Origin: Acidobacteriota bacterium
GTDB taxonomy: Bacteria; Acidobacteriota; JAAYUB01
Length of the DNA: 43,913 bases
Assembly: GCA_018001935.1 (NCBI GenBank)
Contig: JAGNHB010000050.1
Span: 1-43,913 of the forward strand
Direction of reading: 5' to 3'
Below the pieces are notes generated by a model, which worked only from the letters and a program-made list of their open reading frames with translations, was not told the origin of the DNA and made no database searches. Below are positions 16,829 through 24,599 of the stretch, piece after piece; positions within the stretch are counted from its first letter, which is position 1; every line of letters begins with the position of its first letter. The position numbers and the translations under genes are program-made.

Positions 16829-17682
16829 CTCCCTCCGGCAGTCTTGAGCACCATCATCCCGTCGCTGCGCATGTCCACCTCCGCGACCGGGGCGTTCTCG
16901 GAGCGGATCCGCGGGAGCATCTGGAAGAAGCGCCGGACGCGGCGCGCGTGGTTCCCGTCGCCCAGGTGCACCCTCGGAATGCCCTCCATGGGCACGAGGA
17001 CGATGTCCTCCCGGTCGGACACGTCAATCTCGGAGATCCGCCGCGCCAGGGTGACGTCCTCGGCCTCGACCGCGTCCAGGAACCGGAGGAAGAGCGCGAT
17101 GCGCTCGCGGTTCTCCTCGGGCATGACCCCGTCCTTCGCCGGCAGCAGGCCGGTCAGGAGCGGCTGGTCCTTCCAGCCGGCCTCGGGACGGAACTCCTCC
17201 AGCAGGACCCCTTCCCGGTCGAAGAGCCACAGCTTGCCGAGGCAGGCGACCCCGACCGGCTTCCGCTCCGTCACGTCCACCACCAGGGCGTCCGGGTAGG
17301 CCTTGCGGACCTGGGCGGTCCGGACCCAGCTGATCTTCTCCAGCCTCCGGCGAACCTTGTCGAGGTCGAGGGCGTTGAGGTTGGCGGGGAACTCCTTCCG
17401 GACGATCTCCCGGACCCGGTCGGGGCCCAGGTGAACGGCCCCCCGCACCTCGATGGTCCGGACGTCGAAAAAGGCCAGGTTCTCGCCGGAGCGCAGGAGA
17501 AAGTAGATCCCCACGACGGAGAGGAAGACGAGGAGGGTCTTCAGGATCAACCCCGCCACCACGCTCCCGCCGCCGGCCGCCTCCCCGGGGTCGGCGTCGG
17601 ACACCGGCTTCCGGAGAAACATCGAGTCGTCGGCCAGGGGGTAATCTTTTCGGATCCGTCCCATTTCGATGGCCTGGCTCAT
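16825..17682 (-). CDS. ftsQ: Cell division protein FtsQ
   Basis: Bitopic divisome protein that links FtsL/FtsB to the ring and regulates septal synthesis. 285 aa. A charged cytoplasmic tail of about 40 residues is followed by one transmembrane helix (about 41-63), then a POTRA domain (about 70-140, starting FFDVRTIEVRG and containing WVRTAQVRKAYPDALVVDV) and the FtsQ beta domain with the family's ISEIDVS and VPRVHLG-like strands. The ATG at 17682 overlaps the murC stop as ATGA, with a GGGGGTGG ribosome site inside murC. It overlaps ftsA downstream in the same way. Confidence 0.93.
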   Translation of the reverse strand: MSQAIEMGRIRKDYPLADDSMFLRKPVSDADPGEAAGGGSVVAGLILKTLLVFLSVVGIYFLLRSGENLAFFDVRTIEVRGAVHLGPDRVREIVRKEFPANLNALDLDKVRRRLEKISWVRTAQVRKAYPDALVVDVTERKPVGVACLGKLWLFDREGVLLEEFRPEAGWKDQPLLTGLLPAKDGVMPEENRERIALFLRFLDAVEAEDVTLARRISEIDVSDREDIVLVPMEGIPRVHLGDGNHARRVRRFFQMLPRIRSENAPVAEVDMRSDGMMVLKTAGGR

Positions 17683-19115
17683 TTTTCCACCCCCGCGGAC
17701 AGCTGTGACAGGATCTCCCCGCACACCTGGTGTATGTTCCCCGCCCCGAACGTGATCACGAGGTCGCCCGGTGCGGCTTCCCGGGCGATCCGGCGGGCGA
17801 GCGCCCCGAACGAGGGGCAGAAGCCGGCCTTCCCGTCCCGGCACCGGGTCCCCACCGCCAGGGCCTCGCCGGTGACGCCGGGGATGGGGTCCTCCCCGGC
17901 GGGGTAGATCTCGGTGCACCAGACGGCGTCCGCGTCCCCGAAAGCGGCGCAGAAATCGTCCCACAGGGCGTGGACGCGCGAGTAGCGGTGCGGCTGGAAA
18001 ACCGCGATCACCCGTCCCCTGGCGATCCCCCGGGCGGCTTCCAGGGTGGCCCGGATCTCGGTGGGGTGGTGGCCGTAGTCGTCCACGACCCGGACCCCCC
18101 GGGCCACGCCCCGCGTCTGGAAACGGCGGTCGGCCCCCCGGAACAGGGCCAGGGCCTCGCCGATGGTGCGCATGGGGATCTCCAGTTCCAGGCCGACGGC
18201 GACCACGGCCAGGGCGTTCTGGGCGTTGTGCCGGCCGGGGATGGCCAGGGAGACCTCGCCCAGGGCCTCCTTCCCCCGGTAGACCCTGAAGCGGCTCCCC
18301 TCTTCGCCGGCCCGGTAGTTCTCGCCCCGCACCCGGGCGTCGCCGGCGAACCCGAAGGTTACGTACCGGCGGTTGATCACGGGGACCATGGCCCGCACCA
18401 GGCCGTTGTCGATGCCGAGCACGGCGCCGCCGTAGAAGGGCACCCGGTTCACGTAGTCCACGAACGCCCGGCAGAGGTTCCCCATGTTGCCGTAGTGCCC
18501 CAGGTGCTCGGCGTCGATGTTGGTCACCACCGCGACGGTGGGGAAGAGCTTGAGGAAGGACCCGTCGCTCTCGTCCGCCTCCGCCACCATGCAGGGCCCC
18601 AGGCCCAGCCGGGCGTTCGCGTCGAAGTGGCTCAGCCGGCCCCCGATGACCACGGTGGGGTCCATCCCGGCGTGGTGGAGGAGGAGGGCCGCCATGGCGG
18701 TGGTGGTGGTCTTCCCGTGGGCCCCGGCGACGCCGACGGCGTACTTCATCCGCATCAGCTCGCCCAGCATCTCGGCCCGGGGGATGACCGGCACGCGGTC
18801 GGCCCGCGCCTGGTGAAGTTCGGGGTTGTCCGGGGGGACCGCCGACGACACCACCACCACGTCCGCCCCCGCGGCGTTCTCCGCCCGGTGCCCCTCGAAC
18901 ACGGTGCACCCCAGGGCGGCCAGGCGTTCCACGGCCGGGTTGACCCGCAGGTCGGACCCGGTGACCCTGAAGCCCATGCGGACGAGGATCTCCGCGATGC
19001 CGTTCATGCCGCTCCCGCCGATCCCCACGAAGTGGACCCGGCGGATCCCGCGGGCCAGGGCGAGGTCCGGGAAGGCGGCGGAGGCGCCGGACCGGGGTGA
19101 TCGTGCGCGCTTCAT
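17679..19115 (-). CDS. murC: UDP-N-acetylmuramate--L-alanine ligase MurC
   Basis: Cytoplasmic ATP-dependent ligase adding L-alanine to UDP-MurNAc, the first peptide step of peptidoglycan synthesis. 478 aa. Rossmann-like N-domain with HFVGIGGSGMNGIAEIL near residue 30, P-loop GAHGKTTTT near 128, the central EADESDGSF motif, and C-terminal DYGHHPTEI and FQPHRYSR motifs. The ATG at 19115 has GGAGGA six to seven bases upstream and overlaps the ftsW stop (ATGA). In many bacteria murG precedes and murB or ddl follows murC here; none is present. Confidence 0.97.
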   Translation of the reverse strand: MKRARSPRSGASAAFPDLALARGIRRVHFVGIGGSGMNGIAEILVRMGFRVTGSDLRVNPAVERLAALGCTVFEGHRAENAAGADVVVVSSAVPPDNPELHQARADRVPVIPRAEMLGELMRMKYAVGVAGAHGKTTTTAMAALLLHHAGMDPTVVIGGRLSHFDANARLGLGPCMVAEADESDGSFLKLFPTVAVVTNIDAEHLGHYGNMGNLCRAFVDYVNRVPFYGGAVLGIDNGLVRAMVPVINRRYVTFGFAGDARVRGENYRAGEEGSRFRVYRGKEALGEVSLAIPGRHNAQNALAVVAVGLELEIPMRTIGEALALFRGADRRFQTRGVARGVRVVDDYGHHPTEIRATLEAARGIARGRVIAVFQPHRYSRVHALWDDFCAAFGDADAVWCTEIYPAGEDPIPGVTGEALAVGTRCRDGKAGFCPSFGALARRIAREAAPGDLVITFGAGNIHQVCGEILSQLSAGVEK

Positions 19116-20215
19116 GCGGGCTCCTCCCGGGAGATGTTGATCACCAGCCCCATGGCCACGAGGTTCATCAGCAGCACCGTCCCGCCCATGCTGATGAAGG
19201 GGAGCGGGATGCCCTTCGTGGGCCCGAGGGCGATGACCATGCTGGTGTTGATCAGGGCGTGGACGACCACCATCGACACCAGCCCCACGCCGAGCCAGCG
19301 GCTGAAATGGTCCGGGTTCTTCAGGGAGACGCGGGTCCCCTGGATGAAGATATAAAGGAAGAGGCCCGCCAGGACCGCGCACCCCAAAAAGCCCAGTTCC
19401 TCCGCCAGCACGGCGTAGATGAAGTCGTTGTGGGGCTCCGGCAGGAAGAACAGCTTCTGGCTGCTCTGGCCGAGCCCCAGCCCCCAGAACCCGCTGTGGG
19501 CGACGGCGATGAGCGACTGGTTGATCTGGTAGTTGCGCCCCAGGGAGTGCTCTTCGGCCGAAGGGTCCAGGTAGGTCTGGAGCCGCTTCTGCATGTAGGG
19601 CGACGCGGCGATCGCCGCCACGAGGACCACCCCGGCCAGCAGCCCCGCCCCGAGAATGTAGCGCCAGGGCAGGCCGGCGAAGAACCACATCAGGAGCGTG
19701 ATCCCGCTGATCATCACCGTGTTGCCGAGGTCCGGCTCCCGGATGATCAGGAACAGCATGGGGCCCAGCACCAGGCCCATGCGCAGCAGGTGCTTCAGGG
19801 GCTTTTCCCGCAGGTCGCCGTACCGGGAGAGGTAACCGGCCAGGAAGATGACGGCGATGATCTTCGCCAGCTCCGAGGGCTGGAAGGACAAGCCCGCAAG
19901 GTGGATCCAGCGCTGGCTCCCCTTGATGGCGGGCCCCGCGAACACGGCGGCCAGCATGGCGAAGGTCACCGCCAGGAGCCCCCCGATGACCCAGGGGTTC
20001 CGAAGGATCCGCATGGGGACCTGGATCACGAAGAAGAGGAGGACGATCCCCAGGGCGGCGAAGACCAGCTGCTTGTGGAAAAGGTAGTGGGGGGACTTGA
20101 ACTTCGCCTGGCTCACCTGGAGGGAGGCGTTGAACCCCATCACCAGGCCGAAGGCCAGGAGGAGCAGGGTCCCGTAGAGCAGCCCCTGGTGGATGTTCCA
20201 GTTTCTTTCCGTCAT
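19112..20215 (-). CDS. ftsW: Septal peptidoglycan glycosyltransferase FtsW
   Basis: SEDS-family polytopic membrane enzyme that polymerises lipid II at the septum together with FtsI. 367 aa with about ten hydrophobic helices. Family signatures are GLSFQPSELAK near residue 120 and the long periplasmic loop ending EPHNDFIYAVLAEELGF, plus C-terminal PLPFISMGGT. The ATG at 20215 overlaps the murD stop (ATGA); the ribosome site is weak, so it probably depends on coupling. An in-frame extension to 20323 is not needed. Confidence 0.96.
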   Translation of the reverse strand: MTERNWNIHQGLLYGTLLLLAFGLVMGFNASLQVSQAKFKSPHYLFHKQLVFAALGIVLLFFVIQVPMRILRNPWVIGGLLAVTFAMLAAVFAGPAIKGSQRWIHLAGLSFQPSELAKIIAVIFLAGYLSRYGDLREKPLKHLLRMGLVLGPMLFLIIREPDLGNTVMISGITLLMWFFAGLPWRYILGAGLLAGVVLVAAIAASPYMQKRLQTYLDPSAEEHSLGRNYQINQSLIAVAHSGFWGLGLGQSSQKLFFLPEPHNDFIYAVLAEELGFLGCAVLAGLFLYIFIQGTRVSLKNPDHFSRWLGVGLVSMVVVHALINTSMVIALGPTKGIPLPFISMGGTVLLMNLVAMGLVINISREEPA

Positions 20216-21621
20216 GGGGTTTTCCCGCCCGAACCGTCGTTTTCGCCCTCCAGGGCGCGGACCGTTTCCTTGAAAACCCGGCCGCGGTGCTCGAAGTTGT
20301 CGAACATGTCGTAGCTGGCGCACGCCGGGGAGAGCACAACGGCGTCCCCCGGTTCCGACAGCGCGAAAGCGCGCCGGGTGGCCTCCTCGAGGGTTTCACA
20401 GAAGGAGTGGGGGAGCCCGGGGCCCAGGGCCTCGGCAATGAGGGGCGCCGCCTTCCCGATCAGCAGGCAGTGGCGCACACCCTTGCGGATGGGCTCCAGG
20501 AGGGGCGTGTAGGGGCTTCCCTTGTCCTTGCCCCCCAGGATCAGGACCAGCGGCCGCCGGTACGACTTGAGCGCCAGGAGGGTGGAGTCCACGTTGGTGG
20601 CCTTCGAGTCGTTCACGAACAGCCGCCCGGCGATCTCCGCCACCGGCTCCAGCCGGTGCTCCAGCGCCCGGAAGGAACGGATGCCCTCCCGGACCCGGGC
20701 GTCGTCGAGCCCGAGCAGGCGGGCCATGACGGCGGCCGCCAGGGCGTTCTCGAGGTTGTGCGGCCCCGGCAGGGGGACCTCGTCCACGCCCATGAGGCAG
20801 ACCGGGCGGCCGTCCGTGTTGAGCCAGATGTGGTGGTCGTAAACCCCGGCCCCCTTCAGCAGGTCCTTCGGGACGGCCGGCCGGGCGTCGAACCAGTACA
20901 CGGGGCCCTCGAGGCGCACCACCCCCTCCGCGAGACGCCCGTCCCGCGCGTTGAGGACCGCGGCGTCCCCCTCGGCCATATTGCGGAAGAGGTTCCACTT
21001 GGCCTCCTCGTACTCCGCCATGGACGGGTACCGGTCCAGGTGGTCCGGGGTGATGTTGAGGATGGCGCCGATCCGCGGCCGGAAGGTGTCCACCGACTCC
21101 AGCTGGAAACTCGACAACTCGGTGACGTAAACGGCCTCGGGGGCGTCCTCCGGGATGAACTCGCTCAGCGGGGTCCCGATGTTGCCCGCCGCCACGGCCC
21201 GTCGACCCGCGTTCGCCAGGACGTGCGCGGTGAGGGCCGTGGTGGTGCTCTTCCCGTTGGAGCCCGTGATGCCCACCAACACACCCTTCAGGCGTCGGAA
21301 GGCGAACTCCACCTCGCTCCAGACGGGGATGCCCCGGCGGGAGGCTTCCGCGAGGAACGGCACGGTCAGCGGGATTCCCGGGCTCAGGATCACGGCGCGG
21401 GCCCCGTCCAGCAGGCCGGACGGGTGTTCCCCGAGGGTGAGGGTCAACCGGCCCGCGCCGCCGTCCGCCGCCTCCAGGGCCGCGGCCTCCGTCTCGAGCT
21501 GCGGGCGCGGCTTGATGTCCGTCGCCCGGACCGCCGCCCCCTCGTCCAGCAGGCGGCGCGCGGCCGCCAGACCGCTCCGGGCCAGCCCCATCACCACGTA
21601 GGTTTCCACGGGTTCTGCCAT
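20212..21621 (-). CDS. murD: UDP-N-acetylmuramoylalanine--D-glutamate ligase MurD
   Basis: Adds D-glutamate to UDP-MurNAc-L-Ala in the cytoplasm. 469 aa. P-loop GITGSNGKSTTT near residue 119, ELSSFQLE and NITPDHLDRY in the central domain, NDSKATN and the C-terminal SPACASYDMFDNFEHRG. The ATG at 21621 shares its A with the murF stop (TGATG), so it is translationally coupled and leaves no room for mraY, which usually lies between murF and murD. Confidence 0.97.
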   Translation of the reverse strand: MAEPVETYVVMGLARSGLAAARRLLDEGAAVRATDIKPRPQLETEAAALEAADGGAGRLTLTLGEHPSGLLDGARAVILSPGIPLTVPFLAEASRRGIPVWSEVEFAFRRLKGVLVGITGSNGKSTTTALTAHVLANAGRRAVAAGNIGTPLSEFIPEDAPEAVYVTELSSFQLESVDTFRPRIGAILNITPDHLDRYPSMAEYEEAKWNLFRNMAEGDAAVLNARDGRLAEGVVRLEGPVYWFDARPAVPKDLLKGAGVYDHHIWLNTDGRPVCLMGVDEVPLPGPHNLENALAAAVMARLLGLDDARVREGIRSFRALEHRLEPVAEIAGRLFVNDSKATNVDSTLLALKSYRRPLVLILGGKDKGSPYTPLLEPIRKGVRHCLLIGKAAPLIAEALGPGLPHSFCETLEEATRRAFALSEPGDAVVLSPACASYDMFDNFEHRGRVFKETVRALEGENDGSGGKTP

Positions 21622-23054
21622 CACTGTCCACCCTCTGCCGTCGATTGTTCCGCCTCCGTCCGGTCCGGCCCCAGGCTCCCTTCGAGTGCCCGGACGATGC
21701 GCTCCAGGCCCACCCCCCGGGACCCCTTGACCACCACCAGCATCCCGGGCCGGACGGCCTCGATCACCGCCGGGGTCGCCGCGGCGGCATCCGGGTGAAA
21801 TTCGGCGGGGATGCCGAGGCGCTCCGCCTCGGCCGCCATCTCCCGGGCGTCTCCCGCCACCCCCACCAGCCGGACGTTCCCCAGTTCCGCGACCCGTCGC
21901 CCGATCTCCGCGTGGAAGTCGGCGGAACCGGGCCCCAGCTCGCGCATCTCGCCGGCGACCAGCAGCGTCTCCGGGCGCCCTTCCCAGGCGCCCAGCGTGG
22001 TCAGGACCGACCGCATGGCCTCGGGGTTCGAGTTGTAGGAATCGTCCAGGACCCGGACCCCGCCGGCCAGGCGCAGGGCGGCCCCGCGCATCCCCACGGG
22101 TGCCAGCGCCTCCGCCGCCTCCAGGATGGACGCGTCGTCGAGCCCCGCGGCCAGGCAGACGGCCACGGCCGCCGCCAGGTTCATGAACGCGTGCACCCCG
22201 GTCATCCCCAGGCGGAGCCGGTGGATGCGGCCACCCCAGGAGAGCGACCCCGCCATCCGGTCCACGTCTTCCACCCGCCAGCCGAGCAGCCGCACGTCCG
22301 CCATCGGGTCGGTCCCGAAGAACAGCTTGGCCGCGGACGAGCGTCGGGCCATGGCCATCACGAGGGGGTCGTCCGTGTTGCAGACAAAGGTCCCGGTGGG
22401 TTTCATCCCCTGCACGATCTCCTCTTTCGCCCGGGCCAGGGCGTTCCGGTCGGGGAAGAACTGCAGGTGGACGCTCCCCACGTTGGTGACCAGGGCGATG
22501 TCGGGGGCCGCGACGCCGCACAGGGCCGCGATCTCGCCCGGGGAACTCATCCCCATCTCCAGGATCGCCATCTCGTCGGCGTCGTCCAGGTGGAAGAGGG
22601 CCAGGGGGACCCCCAGCGTGTTGTTGAGGTTCCCGGGGGTGCGGAAGACCTTGCGGCGCGTCCGCAGGAGGGCGGCGATGAACTCCTTCGTCGTGGTCTT
22701 CCCCGAACTGCCGGTGACCCCGACGACCCGCCCCGGCCAGTTTTCGATCCGCCAGCGGGCGAAGCGGAGGAGCGCCTCGCGGGGATCGTCCACGTGGATG
22801 AGGGGGAGTTCCGGGATGTCCTCGCACTGCCGGTCCGCCGACACGACGGCCCCGGCCGCGCCGGCCTCCCAGGCGGCGTTCAGAAAGCGGTGTCCGTCGG
22901 TGTTCTCCCCCTGGACGGCGAAGAACACTTCGTAGGCCTCCATTTTCCGGGTGTCGATGGCCAGACCGGCCACGGGACGGTCCGCGTCCGCGCCCGTCAG
23001 GCGCCCGCAGAGGATTTCCGCCAACTGGAAGAGGGTCAGGCGGGGAGACGTCAT
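21621..23054 (-). CDS. murF: UDP-N-acetylmuramoyl-tripeptide--D-alanyl-D-alanine ligase MurF
   Basis: Adds the D-Ala-D-Ala dipeptide to UDP-MurNAc-tripeptide. 477 aa. P-loop GVTGSSGKTTTKE near residue 116, EMGMSSPGEI, NVGSVHLQFF, DDSYNSNPEAMRSVL and C-terminal VVVKGSRGVGLE are all present. The ATG at 23054 overlaps the murE stop (ATGA), and the stop overlaps murD by one base. Confidence 0.97.
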   Translation of the reverse strand: MTSPRLTLFQLAEILCGRLTGADADRPVAGLAIDTRKMEAYEVFFAVQGENTDGHRFLNAAWEAGAAGAVVSADRQCEDIPELPLIHVDDPREALLRFARWRIENWPGRVVGVTGSSGKTTTKEFIAALLRTRRKVFRTPGNLNNTLGVPLALFHLDDADEMAILEMGMSSPGEIAALCGVAAPDIALVTNVGSVHLQFFPDRNALARAKEEIVQGMKPTGTFVCNTDDPLVMAMARRSSAAKLFFGTDPMADVRLLGWRVEDVDRMAGSLSWGGRIHRLRLGMTGVHAFMNLAAAVAVCLAAGLDDASILEAAEALAPVGMRGAALRLAGGVRVLDDSYNSNPEAMRSVLTTLGAWEGRPETLLVAGEMRELGPGSADFHAEIGRRVAELGNVRLVGVAGDAREMAAEAERLGIPAEFHPDAAAATPAVIEAVRPGMLVVVKGSRGVGLERIVRALEGSLGPDRTEAEQSTAEGGQ

Positions 23055-24565
23055 GACGGCACCCCCCACGCCCTTCGGACGGCCTCGGCCGCCACCTCCC
23101 CGTCGTGGAAGGGGATGGCCCGGCCCCCGATGATCTGTTCGCGCTCGTGACCCTTCCCCGCCAGGAGGATCGTGTCGCCGGGGCGGGCGTCGGCGACGGC
23201 CCGCTCGATGGCCCGCCGGCGGTCGGCTTCCCGCAGGTAGTCGGTGCGCACCTGCAGGATGCCGGGAACGATCTCGTCGATGATGGCTTCCGGGTCCTCC
23301 GACCGCGGGTTGTCGGACGTCACGATCACCACGTGGGCCGCCTCGGCCACCGCGCGGCCCATCCGCGGGCGCTTGCCCCGGTCCTTGTCGCCGCCGCAGC
23401 CGAACACCGCGATCAGGCGGCCCGGGGTGATCTCGCGGAGGATGGCGCACGCGTTTCGCAGAGCGTCCTCCGAGTGAGCGTAATCCACGAAGACGCGGAA
23501 AGGGTAGCCCTTCACCACCTCGTCCAGCCGGCCCGGGACCGCGTCCATGCCGGCCAGGGCCTCGAGGGCCGCGGCGGGGTCGACCCCGAAGGCGACGGCC
23601 GCGGCGAAGCTCTGGAGCACGTTGTGGAGGTTGCCGCGCCCCGTCAGGCGCGTCCGGAGTTGTGCGCTCCGCCCGGCCCACGCCAGGGTCAGGCACATCC
23701 CCCCCGGGGTGAAGTCGTAGCTGCTCACCCGGAAATCCGCGGGGCCCGCAACGGAGGTCCCGATCCGCTCGCCCGTGAAGGCGGCGTGCAGGTCCCGGGC
23801 GAACGCGTCGTCCAGGTTGAAGACGCCCCGGGCCGGGACCGGCCCGTTGCGCCCGTCGAACCAGGCGCGCTTGGCGTCGGCGTAGGCTTCCATGGTGCCG
23901 TACCAGTCCAGGTGGTCCTGGGTCAGGTTGGTGAAGAGGGCGGTGTGGAAGCGCACCCCGTAGACCCGTGCCAGGGAGACGGCGTGGGAGGAGACTTCCA
24001 TGATGAACGGTCCCCCGCCGGTCCCGGCGACGCGGGCGGCGAACGCCGCAATGTCCGGCGACTCGGGGGTCGTGCGGGCGGCCGGGGCCTCCTCGCCGCG
24101 GTAGCGGTAGCTGACGGTCCCCAGGACGCCGGGGGACATCCCGGCATGCCGGAAGATCCGCTCCAGCAGGTAGGTGATGGTGGTTTTACCGTTGGTCCCC
24201 GTCACGCCGAGGAAGGGGACCCGGGTATCGGGGCGGCCGGACAGCTCGAAGGCCGCGAGGGTCATGGCGCGGCGGACGTCGTCCACCCGGATCCAGGCGC
24301 GGGGTGACGGGGTGTCCCCGGGAGGCGCCGATTCCGACATCACGGCCGCGGCCCCGTTCTCCACGGCCCGGGCGACGAAACCGTTCCCGTCGAAACGGGC
24401 CCCCTTGACCGCCACGAAGAGGCAGCCCGGGGTCACCCGGCGGGAGTCGTGGGTGATGCCGCTCAGGAGAGCCCGGCCGTCCCCTTCCACCCGCGCGCCG
24501 GTGATCGCGCCGGCGAGGGTGTCCGCGCTCAAGCTTCGCATCGTCGTTTCCATCGGTCGGTCCAT
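23051..24565 (-). CDS. murE: UDP-N-acetylmuramoyl-tripeptide synthetase MurE (meso-DAP type)
   Basis: Adds the third residue to UDP-MurNAc-L-Ala-D-Glu. 504 aa. P-loop GVTGTNGKTTITYL near residue 123, EVSSHAVSL, NLTQDHLDWYGTMEAY, and DNPRSEDP near residue 418. The DNPR motif marks enzymes that add meso-diaminopimelate rather than lysine, which agrees with a Gram-negative wall. The ATG at 24565 is chosen for GGAGAA five bases upstream. A longer frame to 24736 overlaps ftsI and lacks support. A 34-bp gap separates it from ftsI. Confidence 0.97.
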   Translation of the reverse strand: MDRPMETTMRSLSADTLAGAITGARVEGDGRALLSGITHDSRRVTPGCLFVAVKGARFDGNGFVARAVENGAAAVMSESAPPGDTPSPRAWIRVDDVRRAMTLAAFELSGRPDTRVPFLGVTGTNGKTTITYLLERIFRHAGMSPGVLGTVSYRYRGEEAPAARTTPESPDIAAFAARVAGTGGGPFIMEVSSHAVSLARVYGVRFHTALFTNLTQDHLDWYGTMEAYADAKRAWFDGRNGPVPARGVFNLDDAFARDLHAAFTGERIGTSVAGPADFRVSSYDFTPGGMCLTLAWAGRSAQLRTRLTGRGNLHNVLQSFAAAVAFGVDPAAALEALAGMDAVPGRLDEVVKGYPFRVFVDYAHSEDALRNACAILREITPGRLIAVFGCGGDKDRGKRPRMGRAVAEAAHVVIVTSDNPRSEDPEAIIDEIVPGILQVRTDYLREADRRRAIERAVADARPGDTILLAGKGHEREQIIGGRAIPFHDGEVAAEAVRRAWGVPS

Positions 24566-24599
24566 GCCTTCTCCGTTCGTTTCCGATTCCCCGCCCGCG

